Source: Roseivirga echinicomitans (GTDB lineage: Bacteria; Bacteroidota; Bacteroidia; Cytophagales; Cyclobacteriaceae). Taken from it: a stretch of DNA of 64,000 nucleotides. Below, one piece after another: positions 51,334-61,348 of the stretch (positions are counted from its first letter, which is position 1; each line of letters starts with the position of its first letter). The stretch is from NCBI RefSeq assembly GCF_001592935.1, contig NZ_LRDB01000001.1, forward strand, positions 310,001 to 374,000, given 5' to 3'. The notes beneath the pieces were generated by a model, which did not search any database, had not been told where the DNA came from, and was given only the letters and a program-made list of their open reading frames with translations. The position numbers were made by a program, and so were the translations under genes.

Positions 51334-53664
51334 CTATTCAATTGATCTTTGGTTGAAGATCATATACCCGAATGAGAGCGACAACCCTAAACTGGAAGTA
51401 GGGTTCTCTAAATAATTCACACGAAAAGTGAGCGGTCCTAAAACCGAATTATAAATCAACCCTGCCATTCCTAAAAAGCGTACATCCTCAAACCCCCTTT
51501 TATCTTGGGCTCTCTGTCCCGCCATTTGCTGAGGTCGATTATAAGCACTGAAACCATAAATTTCACCTCTTAAAAACAAACTATTGGCCAAACGCACAGA
51601 ATGAACCATTCCAGCACCAACATAGCTATATGCCCTATAATTGGGCAAAAAATAGGTTTCTGAATCGAACATTGGGTTAAACTGAGTAGCATAAATCAAA
51701 CTCGACTGGTAGTTTATAAAATTCGGTTGATTGCTATATACCGACTCAAATTTCCACCCAAACCTATAGTTCTCAGAAATTTTCTTGTACTCTTCAAAGT
51801 ACAATTCCAGTGAAAGCCAATTTTTAGACTCCGTATAGGTGGTTATTTCATTGGGCCTGTATAAAACTGAAGTACTGCCTGGTGTATATGAAAGCTGACC
51901 CAACAAAGCGTTGGCCGAGGTATAGAACCTAACTCCTGAAGTGGCGAATTGCTTCGCGTTTAAGCTGTTCCTCTCGTAACTCAGCTTACCCTTGAAAGCC
52001 TCAAATCTTGTGTAATCTAAACTCTCCTCCACTGATATATTTGAGAGATTGCTAAAGTTATCTGAGTTTCTTATATAAGCCGCTTCAGTAGTAAATACGC
52101 TACGTTGGCCAGAGCCTAAGCCGACAGTCGCCCCAAACTTTCTATCAATTCGATTTAGAATAGTTGGACTTGCCTTTTCATTAAAAAAATCATCAGTATT
52201 AAGGTAATCCCATTGATTAAGTAAAAAAGAAGGCTCTACAAACAACCTTGTCCGTGGGTTAAGATTGAAACGGGTGCCCAGATAAACGGATTCATAAAAT
52301 TTTCCAGTAGAAATTTTTAGTTTATACGAATTCAGATAACGGTTGAATGAATTTAGCGTTAACCCGAAGTGAAGGGTGCTTACACTTCTGGTAGAAAGGT
52401 TACCTCCAAAATCAACCGAAAGCCCATTTCTGGCTGTAGGCTTCAAATAGAATTCCAATACATAATAGCCATTATCAGAATCAAAGTCGAAATTCAGGTA
52501 TATATTTCTAAAGTAGGCTTCGGAAACTAACTTGAAATAAGCTTGTCTAATTTCCAACAAGCTTAACGGCCCATCCTTGAACGAAACGAGGGAATTGATC
52601 AATAACTCCTGTTTGGGCATAAAACCAAAAAGCTTAATTGCTCCAAATTTGTAATCTATAAATTGATCTCGGAATTCAGCTCGATCCAATTCCACTTCGT
52701 CCTTTGCAACCCTCCTAGAAATCTTCTGCTTAATACTCTCCATTTGACTCATCGTGACATCATACCCCGCTTTAATAAGCTCAGGTACTCTATCGAAAGA
52801 CAGGGCCGTGAAAGGCTTCATGTCGGGCTCTAGATAGATATCAGTACTGTCCAACTGGCTAGGGTCCGTTTTATTCAGGAAGAGAAAAAGGAGGGCATCG
52901 GTCAAGATCTCTTCATCAGCATCAAAGGGGTAAGACTCTGCCTTTTTAGTCGCCACATTCGAACCAATAGTTACTTCAGGCTTAAAGTCTTCCTTCATAA
53001 TATCCACAGGAAAATTATCGTAAACACCGCCATCGAATATATACTGATTCTGAAACTTGATTGGTCGGTAAAAAAACGGTACAGCCATAGAAGAACGTGT
53101 GGCCTGCATCAATGAGCCCGTGTCTAATCTTACTACCTCTTCAGAAAAAATATCAGCAGCCACCGCTTTAAAAGGAACAAAAAGTTTGTTGAAGTTATAA
53201 TTAGCGGCCTGTGCTGCCTGACCTAAATACTCATTCAAAAGAAAATTGATAATGATATCATTGGCCAGTGGTGTACTAATGGATGCTTGAAAATCCTTGT
53301 CGAAAAGTAAGTCTACCGTGATCCATGAAGCATCGTCTTGTGACTTCGTATAATTGTATTGATAGCGTTCTGAAGATTTTCCATTAATCCAATCTTCAAA
53401 GTTCGGGTTGGTTACAATTGTCTCAATTTCTTCTGGGCTAAAGCCCGCTGCGTATAAAGAACCAACCACAGCCCCCATTGAAGTCCCCACCACATAATCT
53501 ATGGGAATATTGTTTTCTTCAAGCGCTTTCATCACGCCAATATGAGCAATGCCTTTTGCTGCTCCTCCACTTAACACCAAGCCTACTTTTTGTGCATGGA
53601 TGATAAAGGAACTACACAGCAATAATGTAATGATCAGAGACTTGTTCACTGTTTTAATTGGCAT
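51334..53664 (-). CDS. Patatin-like phospholipase fused to BamA-type barrel
   Basis: The 776-residue protein has a signal peptide and a patatin domain: glycine-rich oxyanion loop LVLSGGAAKGIAHIGV, nucleophile Ser62 in GTSMGAVVG and catalytic Asp211 in FDGGVYDNFP. After about residue 320 comes a POTRA-like segment (FIDYKFGAIKLFGFMPKQELL) and a C-terminal BamA-type outer-membrane barrel ending in FGYMIFNQRS. This architecture is known for Bacteroidota and proteobacterial patatins (PlpD type) that export a lipase. The start codon abuts the M23 gene's terminator, with a promoter box inside the same region. Confidence 0.94.
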   Translation of the reverse strand: MPIKTVNKSLIITLLLCSSFIIHAQKVGLVLSGGAAKGIAHIGVMKALEENNIPIDYVVGTSMGAVVGSLYAAGFSPEEIETIVTNPNFEDWINGKSSERYQYNYTKSQDDASWITVDLLFDKDFQASISTPLANDIIINFLLNEYLGQAAQAANYNFNKLFVPFKAVAADIFSEEVVRLDTGSLMQATRSSMAVPFFYRPIKFQNQYIFDGGVYDNFPVDIMKEDFKPEVTIGSNVATKKAESYPFDADEEILTDALLFLFLNKTDPSQLDSTDIYLEPDMKPFTALSFDRVPELIKAGYDVTMSQMESIKQKISRRVAKDEVELDRAEFRDQFIDYKFGAIKLFGFMPKQELLINSLVSFKDGPLSLLEIRQAYFKLVSEAYFRNIYLNFDFDSDNGYYVLEFYLKPTARNGLSVDFGGNLSTRSVSTLHFGLTLNSFNRYLNSYKLKISTGKFYESVYLGTRFNLNPRTRLFVEPSFLLNQWDYLNTDDFFNEKASPTILNRIDRKFGATVGLGSGQRSVFTTEAAYIRNSDNFSNLSNISVEESLDYTRFEAFKGKLSYERNSLNAKQFATSGVRFYTSANALLGQLSYTPGSTSVLYRPNEITTYTESKNWLSLELYFEEYKKISENYRFGWKFESVYSNQPNFINYQSSLIYATQFNPMFDSETYFLPNYRAYSYVGAGMVHSVRLANSLFLRGEIYGFSAYNRPQQMAGQRAQDKRGFEDVRFLGMAGLIYNSVLGPLTFRVNYLENPTSSLGLSLSFGYMIFNQRSIE

Positions 53665-53698
53665 AAAAAAAGCAGGGATTAGCCTGCTTAAAAATATA
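53665..53698 (-). terminator. Intrinsic terminator of the M23 gene, overlapping the patatin promoter
   Basis: On the minus strand AAGCAGG pairs with CCTGCTT around a 6-base loop (53670-53689), followed by T directly up to the patatin ATG (53662-53664). TATATTTT (53691-53698, minus) lies just upstream as a -7-like box. Transcription from it would begin inside the 5' arm and so bypass the hairpin. The layout is the same as at the MarR gene (2172-2212). Confidence 0.65.
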
Positions 53699-53711
53699 GA
53701 TTCAATTTCGC

Positions 53712-54989
53712 TTATCTACTACTAGCAGTTATAACATCTTTAACCCACTCCATGGGTATATCGTTTAGTTTTTTATCCATTAATTCTTTCATGGCTTCAA
53801 ACTTTACTATATGCTCAGGTGAAAGTGGTTTTTCAGCTGGCAAATCTTCTCTCAAGAAATCAACTTGCTCACCCCTTTTCCAAAACCTGAAGCAAAGGTG
53901 ATTTCCTGTGGCCAAGCCCGTACTTCCAACATAGCCTATGATATCTCCTTTTTTGACTTTTTGACCATTCTTGTAATTTCCAAACTTCGACATGTGTAGA
54001 TAGCCTGTGGTATAGGTTCCGTTATGTCTAATTTTCACATAATTCCCGTTTCCTCCAGTAAAGCCTCGTGCAATAATTACCCCGTCAGCTGCTGCTTTAA
54101 TTGGAGTTCCTTTGTCGGCAGCAAAGTCGGTTCCCAAATGAGCTCTTCTTGTATTCAATACTGGGTGAAGACGACTTTTACTATAGCGTGAAGAAATTCT
54201 AGAAAATTCAACTGGATACCTCAAAAAGGCTCGTTGAAGGCTCTCTCCCAAGTCATCATAATAATCGAGACCATCTCCTTGATCGTAGACATAGGCCATA
54301 TAGCTATTTCGAATATGATTGAACTCTGCGCCCAATACTTTTCCAACACCTATTGACTCACCATTGACTTGTCTTTCTTCATAAATTATTTTAAACCAAT
54401 CTCCTACTTGCAAAGAACGCATGTCTATCTGCCAACCGAAAACATCGGCCACAGCACTTACCAAAGCGGCTGAACCCCCTTTCTCTCGAATGGAATGATC
54501 AAGTGACACGGTAATTCTTCCAGACATGGTTGTTTCAATTATTTCAACCTCTCTTTCTTCCTTGTAGATGGAAATAGAATCCTTCAATTGATAAACCACA
54601 TACTCTAAAGGGCTAGGCTCATAAACAAAATAAGCGGCTCGCTTCAGAGAGTCTTCTGTGTAAAAAAGGGTGTAGTCACGATTTGGAATAAAATTACGTA
54701 CACTGAAAACGTCTTTGGACAGACGGTCAATGCTGAAAATATCTTGATTGCTGATGTTAAAGGGGAGAAGAATGTCTGCAATTGTCTGATTGCGCTTAAT
54801 CTTTCCTTCAAGTACCTGATACTGATCTACGGGGATTCCAAACTTATAAAGTGGCTCGGCAATAATGGCCGCTTCATTCATTGGTATTTCCTCCTCAATA
54901 TAGGGAGTACTTTCTCTGCTAAAATAGAAGTATAGAACTACCACAACAACTAAACCTACTACACTGGCAAGTCCTAAGTTTCTTTTCAT
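53712..54989 (-). CDS. M23-family zinc metallopeptidase (LytM type)
   Basis: The 425-residue protein has an N-terminal anchor (LGLASVVGLVVVVVLYFYF), a long middle region of beta segments resembling OapA/LysM-like parts, and a C-terminal LytM domain. RAHLGTDFAADKGTPIKAAADG holds the His-Asp zinc pair; IRHNGTYTTGYLHMSKF the later His residues; KGDIIGYVGSTGLATGNHLCFRF the signature of the family. Such enzymes cut peptidoglycan crosslinks or activate cell separation. Its transcript ends at the hairpin in front of the patatin gene. Confidence 0.94.
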   Translation of the reverse strand: MKRNLGLASVVGLVVVVVLYFYFSRESTPYIEEEIPMNEAAIIAEPLYKFGIPVDQYQVLEGKIKRNQTIADILLPFNISNQDIFSIDRLSKDVFSVRNFIPNRDYTLFYTEDSLKRAAYFVYEPSPLEYVVYQLKDSISIYKEEREVEIIETTMSGRITVSLDHSIREKGGSAALVSAVADVFGWQIDMRSLQVGDWFKIIYEERQVNGESIGVGKVLGAEFNHIRNSYMAYVYDQGDGLDYYDDLGESLQRAFLRYPVEFSRISSRYSKSRLHPVLNTRRAHLGTDFAADKGTPIKAAADGVIIARGFTGGNGNYVKIRHNGTYTTGYLHMSKFGNYKNGQKVKKGDIIGYVGSTGLATGNHLCFRFWKRGEQVDFLREDLPAEKPLSPEHIVKFEAMKELMDKKLNDIPMEWVKDVITASSR

Positions 54990-55060
54990 TATTCGTTAGT
55001 TTTTACCTTTCAACGGCAAAGTACTAAAAATGTGTCCCTTTTGTAAACCTTTTTTTTCGG

Positions 55061-57274
55061 CTATATTTTTGAGCTCCTTAACCTGAGGCTGTTGAGCACA
55101 ACAGAAACAGACGAAAATGCCATGGCCGCTCCTGCAATCATAGGATTTAGGAGAAAGCCATTGACCGGGAAAAGTACTCCAGCTGCCAATGGAATGGCCA
55201 CTACATTGTAGGCAAAAGCCCAAAACAAATTCTGCTTCATGGTTTTTGTGGTTTTTTCAGAAAGCAGAATAAGTTGATACAGTTTAGAAATATCTCCATT
55301 GAGTAAAGTGACGGACGCACTTTCTAAGGCTACATCTGCTCCAGTGCTCATAGCAATTCCTAAGTCGGCTTCGGCCATTGAGGGCGCATCGTTAATGCCA
55401 TCTCCAGCAAAAGCTACGATATGACCGTCTGCTTTGGCCTGTTTTACAATCGCGTGTTTGTCATCCGGCATAAGACTGGCCTGGAACTTCTTGATTCCTG
55501 TTTCTCGGGCCACATTAGCGCAAATCTGTTCGTTGTCGCCAGAAAGCATTTCGATCTCTATTCCACGCTTTTGCAATTGTGCCACTAAGGCTGCAGATGA
55601 TTTACGGACGGTATCTTTCAGTGCAATTACCGCCAACACCTTTTCGTCCCGAATAAAGAACACTTGGGTTCGGCCTTCCTTGTCGTGGCTCTTAATCAAA
55701 TCATCAACCTCGTCTGATAGAGTGAGTTCTTTCAACCCGCTCTTTCCTACAATTTTATAATCATGCTGGTCTAGCGTGGTGGCTAAACCTACACCTGCAA
55801 TGGTTTTCAGCTCTTTGATTTGCACAGGGAAAAGAGAATAATTCTCGTCTAGGTAATCCGTAACCGCTCCTGCAATTGGGTGATTAGAGGCAGCCTCCAT
55901 TCCACTGAGCACGCTTAAGAGCTCAAGGTTATTGTCTTCCTTAAAGAAGGTTTTGAAATCAGTAACCGAGAGTTTTCCTTCTGATATTGTTCCTGTTTTA
56001 TCTACAAACAGCTTGGTCACTTTCGATGCATTTTCTAAAGCAACGGCATCTTTAACCAGAATTCCGTTTTTAGCCCCCTTACCAATTCCAACCATAATGG
56101 CCATGGGTGTTGCCAAACCCAATGCACAAGGACATGCGATAATTAATACAGAAAAGGTATTTACAAAAGCATAGGTAAGGGCTGGGTCGGGCCCGACAAA
56201 ATACCAGATCACAAAAGTAAGTGCGGCTAAACCAAGCACGATGGGTACAAAAATACCAGCAATTTTATCAGCCAACTGTTGGGCTGGTGCTTTGGAGCCT
56301 TGGGCTTCTGTAATCATCTGAATGATTTTACCTAAAACGGTATCCTCGCCCAATTTCTCGGTTTTAACCTGCAGGCTGCCATCAATATTGATAGTTCCTG
56401 CTTTTACTTCATCGCCTTCCGATTTTTCTACGAATAGAGATTCACCCGAAATCATGGCTTCGTCTAAACTTGCTCGCCCAAAAATAATTTTTCCATCCAC
56501 TGGAATTTTCTCTCCAGCCTTTACTAATAGAATATCGTTTAGCTGAACTTTCTCAAATAGAATTTCATTTTGCTCACCGTCTTCAATCCTAATTACTTTT
56601 TTAACCTGAAGCTCATAAAGCTTTTCGATGGCTTTTGAAGTGGAAAACTTGGCCTTTTCTTCCAAATATTTTCCAAGAAGGATAAAGGCGATAATCACTG
56701 CGGCTGACTCATAGTATACATGCACCTGCAAGCCTTGATTCATGATCACTTCTGGGAAAATGGTATTGAACATGCTGAATAGAAAAGCTGAGCCTGTTCC
56801 AAAAGCAATGAGCGTATCCATATTCACTGCTCCTCGCTTGATCTGTGAAAATGCGCTCGTAAAAAATCTCCAGCCAGAGATAAACACTACGGGAAATGAG
56901 AAGCCGAGTAATACCCAGTTCTTATAAGGAAAATCGCCCACAAACATGGAGAGCACCATGACCACAACACCAAGGGAGATGGCTAGCGCCAATGATCGTT
57001 GCGTTTTTATTAAACCTTCTTCGCGCGAAGCATCTACAGAGGCCTTGTCCTTTTTGGCTTGGAGCGTATAGCCCGCTCCCTTTACGTATTTCTGAAGCAG
57101 CTTAAAATCCACCTCAGAATCATTGTATACTAAGGTCACCGTATTGGTGGCATAGTTTACAGAAGCTTCTTGTACGCCTTTGCTGTTCTTAAGGGTTTTT
57201 TCAACGGTGGAAGCACAGCCCGCACAGTGCATTCCTTCAACTGGGTATGTATCTTTAATCATGGCTTCTTTCAT
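55061..57274 (-). CDS. copA: Copper-exporting P1B-type ATPase
   Basis: The 737-residue inner-membrane pump has one N-terminal heavy-metal-associated domain with GMHCAGC (Cys17, Cys20) and the P1B motifs: ACPCALGLATP in a transmembrane helix, phosphorylation site DKTGTISEGKL, ASNHPIAG in the nucleotide domain and GDGINDAPSMAEADLGIAMSTG. CPC in the sixth helix together with the Cys pair supports copper or silver. It starts 49 bases after the DsbD-type gene's stop, which may link copper export with periplasmic thiol repair. Confidence 0.96.
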   Translation of the reverse strand: MKEAMIKDTYPVEGMHCAGCASTVEKTLKNSKGVQEASVNYATNTVTLVYNDSEVDFKLLQKYVKGAGYTLQAKKDKASVDASREEGLIKTQRSLALAISLGVVVMVLSMFVGDFPYKNWVLLGFSFPVVFISGWRFFTSAFSQIKRGAVNMDTLIAFGTGSAFLFSMFNTIFPEVIMNQGLQVHVYYESAAVIIAFILLGKYLEEKAKFSTSKAIEKLYELQVKKVIRIEDGEQNEILFEKVQLNDILLVKAGEKIPVDGKIIFGRASLDEAMISGESLFVEKSEGDEVKAGTINIDGSLQVKTEKLGEDTVLGKIIQMITEAQGSKAPAQQLADKIAGIFVPIVLGLAALTFVIWYFVGPDPALTYAFVNTFSVLIIACPCALGLATPMAIMVGIGKGAKNGILVKDAVALENASKVTKLFVDKTGTISEGKLSVTDFKTFFKEDNNLELLSVLSGMEAASNHPIAGAVTDYLDENYSLFPVQIKELKTIAGVGLATTLDQHDYKIVGKSGLKELTLSDEVDDLIKSHDKEGRTQVFFIRDEKVLAVIALKDTVRKSSAALVAQLQKRGIEIEMLSGDNEQICANVARETGIKKFQASLMPDDKHAIVKQAKADGHIVAFAGDGINDAPSMAEADLGIAMSTGADVALESASVTLLNGDISKLYQLILLSEKTTKTMKQNLFWAFAYNVVAIPLAAGVLFPVNGFLLNPMIAGAAMAFSSVSVVLNSLRLRSSKI

Positions 57275-57322
57275 TGCGTTCAGTCAACACTACCAACGCT
57301 CGAAAAGCGCCACAGGTATGGA

Positions 57323-59827
57323 TTAGCGTTTGGCAAATTCTGCCAGCCCTTTGTCTAAAAATTCCACAAAGTTGGACACTTCGGCATCATAAGATTTTGG
57401 ACGAACTAATGCTTCTTCATTATTATCTAAAAGCACATAGTAAGGTTGTGCGTTGCCATTAAAACGGGTAATCTGAAAATCGAAGTTCTGTTTCCCGATA
57501 GTCTTTTTCACTTTGTTGTCGAACTCAGAAGTGTACCATTCTGACTCAGGCAATTCTGTTTTGTCATCTACGTACAAAGCTACCACCACATAGTCTTCTT
57601 TCATTCTTCTGAGCACTTCTGGGTCCGACCAAACATACTCTTCCATCTTACGACAGTTCACACAGCCATGTCCTGTAAAGTCAATAAAGAGCGGTTTTTT
57701 CACTCTTTTGGCATAAGCCAAAGCTTGTTCGTAATCGAAAAAGCCCTTGATGCCGTGGGGCAAGTGTAGAATGTCTGAATATTTTACTTTACTCGGAAAA
57801 CCTGTTTCAGTAGTGGTGCCAGAAATCTGAGCACTTTCAATTTCTTCTCTGATCATTTCTCTTACAGAAAAATCATGTGTGCTCAGAGGAGGTAAATAGC
57901 CAGACAGTCCTTTGAGTGGTGCGCCAAACATGCCTGGCAATAAATACACAGCAAACACAAAACTAATGATGGCCATCACCAAACGAGGTACCGAAGTTTT
58001 TTGAACTTCATCATCGTGTGGTAAGCGCAGTTTCCCTAACAAATAGAAGCCTAATAGCACTGCAATTACCAACCAAATGGCAATGTAAATTTCACGGTCG
58101 AGCAAGCCCCAATGATAAGCCTGATCGGCTACACTTAGGAATTTAAAACCCAAGGCCAATTCGATAAACCCTAAAACCACCTTCACGGAGTTTAACCAGC
58201 CGCCTGATTTTGGAAGGCTCTTCAGCATTCCTGGGAAGATTGCGAACAGCGTAAAAGGAATAGCAAAGGCAATAGAAAAACCAAGCATTCCCACAACGGG
58301 TTTAATCACTTGCCCTTGAAAAGACTCGATTAAAATTGTTCCTACAATCGGCCCAGTGCATGAAAATGACACGAGCACCAAAGTAAAAGCCATAAAGAAG
58401 GTGCCGAACATTCCACCTTTATTGGCCTTTTTATCCATTTTATTGACAAGTCCACTAGGCAATACGATTTCAAAAAGACCAAAAAAGGAAAGTGCGAAAA
58501 CCACAAATACCGCAAAGAATATAATGTTTGGAATAGCGCCTGTGGCCAATTCATTGGCAATGCCTACCCCAAATAAACTTGTGAAAAGCAAGCCTATTAG
58601 GATATAGATAACAATAATCGAGACCCCGTAAATACTGGCTTTGGTAATGGCCTGCGCCCTCGACTGACTGCTATTCGTAAAGAAAGCGACTGTCATCGGG
58701 ATCATTGGAAAAACGCATGGCGTTAATAATGCTGCCAAACCAAAAAGAAATGCGGTTATAAAAAAGCCCCATAAGGAGCCATCGTCTTCGGGTTTTAGTA
58801 AATCGTCATAACCACCTTGGTTTGTTTTGTTGATGGTGCTAGTCGTTACACTTGCTGCTGTGGTAATCTTTTGTGCACCATCTTCTAAGGAAGAAAAGGC
58901 TACATCAAAATCTTCAGTATCTCGAATGCAAAGGCCCTCTACATCAGAGCAAGTTTGAAACTCTAACTCTCCCCTTAATTGAAAGTCGTGCTTTAAGATT
59001 TTTATTCTTTGCTTAAACTCCCCTTTTCCAGTAAAGTAGGTAACTTCCTCATTAAAAAAGTTATCGAATTTCTTCTTTGGGTTGGTTGGAATCAAATCTC
59101 CAATTACTTCAAAACCACCCATTTCTTCAAAAGAAACAGTAGCAGGAAGTGCAGATGCATCAGGAGCTAAATCACTGGAATAAATGTACCAATAGTCATC
59201 TACTTCTACATTGAAAACAAGATCAATTTCAGTGCCTACTTCGGTAGTTCCTTCCTTGCTGAGTCTCCAAGAAGTAACCTTTCTTACGCCTGGCCCTTGA
59301 CTTAATAAGCTTTGAGGGACTACTTCTGCTGGCGTTTCATCTGGCTCCTTGTCACCTCCAACTACTTTAATAAAATCAATTACGAAGTCTTGTTCACCTG
59401 GAACACACTGCCCAGTAATGTCTGTGCAAGTTTGAAAATCAAGTACCCCCGAAATATTGAGATTGCTCTTGAGTATTCTTATCTTCTGTCTGAATTCTCC
59501 TCTGCTGCCAAAATACTCTACCGTATCACCCCAAATAGGATCGTATTTATGCTTTGGGTTAACCCCGTAAAGTTTACCGATGACTTCAAAAGAAGGATCT
59601 GCATTCAGCTCTGCAGTGGCGGGTATGGCCATCACATCTTCCTTCTGATTTGAAGAGTAGATATACCAGTCCTTAACGACATTGACATTGAAGATCAACT
59701 CAATTTCGTCCCCTACTTTTACCTCATTTTGTGAAGCATCAAAAGTCCAATTGGTAGTTTGACGAAACTGAGCAAAAGAACTCAGGGCAAAACCAATAAG
59801 AATGAATGACAATAGATACTTTCTCAT
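57323..59827 (-). CDS. dsbD: DsbD-type thiol:disulfide interchange protein with doubled N-terminal domain
   Basis: DsbD carries electrons from cytoplasmic thioredoxin to periplasmic proteins. The 834-residue protein has a signal peptide, two consecutive DsbD-alpha domains (about 22-155 and 178-322; each with a Cys pair, TCTDITGQC and TCSDVEGLC), eight TM helices (about 350-650; LLTPCVFPMIPM and SFSCTGPIVGTIL hold the redox Cys) and a C-terminal thioredoxin domain with CVNC at 722-725. Normal DsbD has a single alpha domain, so the tandem duplication is unusual. It is followed by copA. Confidence 0.94.
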   Translation of the reverse strand: MRKYLLSFILIGFALSSFAQFRQTTNWTFDASQNEVKVGDEIELIFNVNVVKDWYIYSSNQKEDVMAIPATAELNADPSFEVIGKLYGVNPKHKYDPIWGDTVEYFGSRGEFRQKIRILKSNLNISGVLDFQTCTDITGQCVPGEQDFVIDFIKVVGGDKEPDETPAEVVPQSLLSQGPGVRKVTSWRLSKEGTTEVGTEIDLVFNVEVDDYWYIYSSDLAPDASALPATVSFEEMGGFEVIGDLIPTNPKKKFDNFFNEEVTYFTGKGEFKQRIKILKHDFQLRGELEFQTCSDVEGLCIRDTEDFDVAFSSLEDGAQKITTAASVTTSTINKTNQGGYDDLLKPEDDGSLWGFFITAFLFGLAALLTPCVFPMIPMTVAFFTNSSQSRAQAITKASIYGVSIIVIYILIGLLFTSLFGVGIANELATGAIPNIIFFAVFVVFALSFFGLFEIVLPSGLVNKMDKKANKGGMFGTFFMAFTLVLVSFSCTGPIVGTILIESFQGQVIKPVVGMLGFSIAFAIPFTLFAIFPGMLKSLPKSGGWLNSVKVVLGFIELALGFKFLSVADQAYHWGLLDREIYIAIWLVIAVLLGFYLLGKLRLPHDDEVQKTSVPRLVMAIISFVFAVYLLPGMFGAPLKGLSGYLPPLSTHDFSVREMIREEIESAQISGTTTETGFPSKVKYSDILHLPHGIKGFFDYEQALAYAKRVKKPLFIDFTGHGCVNCRKMEEYVWSDPEVLRRMKEDYVVVALYVDDKTELPESEWYTSEFDNKVKKTIGKQNFDFQITRFNGNAQPYYVLLDNNEEALVRPKSYDAEVSNFVEFLDKGLAEFAKR

Positions 59828-59848
59828 AAAACCAGCATTTGGAAAATA

Positions 59849-59874
59849 AATGAGCCTAAAAATTAGGGCTCATT
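59849..59874 (-). terminator. Hairpin terminator between the dipeptidase and dsbD genes
   Basis: AATGAGCC (59849-59856) pairs with GGCTCATT (59867-59874), and the arms continue as TAA/TTA. On the minus strand TATTTTCC follows. It lies 12 bases after the dipeptidase stop. Confidence 0.65.
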
Positions 59875-59885
59875 GTAAATGTAAT

Positions 59886-61274
59886 TTAGTCATTCAACTC
59901 TGCGAAGTTTTTGAAAAACAATGGAATGGTTTCAATCCCTTTAAAATAATTGAAAACACCATAATGTTCGTTTGGTGAATGAATAGCGTCTGAATCTAGA
60001 CCGAAACCCATCAGTACAGTTTTCAAACCAAGCGTTTGTTCAAAAAGTGCCACAATAGGAATACTTCCTCCACTTCTAAATGGCACAGGTGTCTTTCCGA
60101 AAGTAGTTTCCATGGCCCTAGACGCAGCAATATATGCTGGAGAATCTGTTGGCGTAACCGCAGGTTGACCTCCATGATGTGGGGTCACTTTTACTTTTAC
60201 AGAAGGAGGTGCAATTGAAGCAAAATGATCTTCGAACAGCTTGGTAATTTTATCTGGGTCTTGATTCGGCACCAAACGCATTGATATTTTAGCATAGGCT
60301 TTAGAGGCAATTACGGTTTTGGCTCCTTCACCAATATATCCGCCCCAAATTCCGTTGACGTCTAGTGTAGGCCTAATTGAAGAACGTTCAATTGTAGTAT
60401 AGCCTGCTTCGCCTTCAGTAGCATTAAGCCCGATTGATTTTTTATAGTCTTCTTCATTAAAAGGCGCTTTGGCCATTGCCGCTCTTTCTTCTGCAGTAAG
60501 CTCAATTACATCGGCATAGAAGCCTGGTATGTTTATTTTTTTGTTTTCGTCTTTCAACGAGGCAATCATCTCGGCCAACACATTGATTGGATTGGGAACA
60601 GCCCCACCGTATAAACCTGAATGTAAATCTCTGTTTGGCCCAGTAACTTCTACCTGAACATAACTCAAACCTCTTAGACCAACCGTAACTGAAGGCACAT
60701 CGTTGGCAATGATTCCAGTATCGGAAACCAAGACAATGTCAGCGGCCAATTTCTCTTTATTCTCTTCAAGGAAAATTCCTAAATGGTCAGACCCAACCTC
60801 TTCTTCCCCTTCGATTAAGAATTTAATGTTACAGGCAAGATTATCGGTCTTCATCATGGTTTCAAAAGCCTTAATGTGCATATACACTTGGCCTTTGTCG
60901 TCACAAGCACCACGGGCGAAAATTGCCCCTTCTGGGTGAATTTCTGTCGTTTTAATTACAGGCTCAAAAGGAGGTGAATCCCATAGTTCGTAGGGGTCGG
61001 CTGGTTGTACATCGTAATGACCATAAACCAAAACGGTAGGCAATTTGGCATCAACAATTTTTTCTCCGTACACAATTGGGTGGCCTCCTGTTGGGCATAT
61101 TTCAACTGTATCAGCACCCGCTTCTAGTAGTTTTCCGTGTATAAATTCGGCTGCCTTTAAGACATCTCCCTTGAACTTACTGTCGGCACTTACCGAAGGA
61201 ATTCTAAGTAAATCAAGGAGTTCGTTTAAAAAGCGATCCTTATTATTTTCAATGTAATCGTTGATGTTTGCCAT
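59886..61274 (-). CDS. M20-family dipeptidase
   Basis: The 462-residue zinc dipeptidase belongs to the carnosinase/DapE-like M20 family. The metal site is spread over VLVYGHYDVQPADPYELW (His and Asp), FARGACDDKGQVYMH (bridging Asp), IEGEEEVGSDHL (catalytic Glu pair) and later SIPIVALF, GLDSDAIHSPNEHYGVFNY with the last His ligand. The dimerisation (lid) domain lies between. It hydrolyses dipeptides in the cytoplasm. The upstream gene of unknown function on the same strand ends 74 bases earlier. Confidence 0.96.
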   Translation of the reverse strand: MANINDYIENNKDRFLNELLDLLRIPSVSADSKFKGDVLKAAEFIHGKLLEAGADTVEICPTGGHPIVYGEKIVDAKLPTVLVYGHYDVQPADPYELWDSPPFEPVIKTTEIHPEGAIFARGACDDKGQVYMHIKAFETMMKTDNLACNIKFLIEGEEEVGSDHLGIFLEENKEKLAADIVLVSDTGIIANDVPSVTVGLRGLSYVQVEVTGPNRDLHSGLYGGAVPNPINVLAEMIASLKDENKKINIPGFYADVIELTAEERAAMAKAPFNEEDYKKSIGLNATEGEAGYTTIERSSIRPTLDVNGIWGGYIGEGAKTVIASKAYAKISMRLVPNQDPDKITKLFEDHFASIAPPSVKVKVTPHHGGQPAVTPTDSPAYIAASRAMETTFGKTPVPFRSGGSIPIVALFEQTLGLKTVLMGFGLDSDAIHSPNEHYGVFNYFKGIETIPLFFKNFAELND

Positions 61275-61348
61275 AGGTCTTAAATTATGACTCGAAGATA
61301 ATTGTTTTGAAACGAAACGCCCATCAGAAAGGGCTTCTTTTAGGCAGG

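Noticed and set aside
61316-61338. Possible short hairpin GCCC...GGGC between the dipeptidase and the giant protein genes
   Set aside because: The stem is only four to five base pairs and the T-run is broken, so it cannot be called a terminator.
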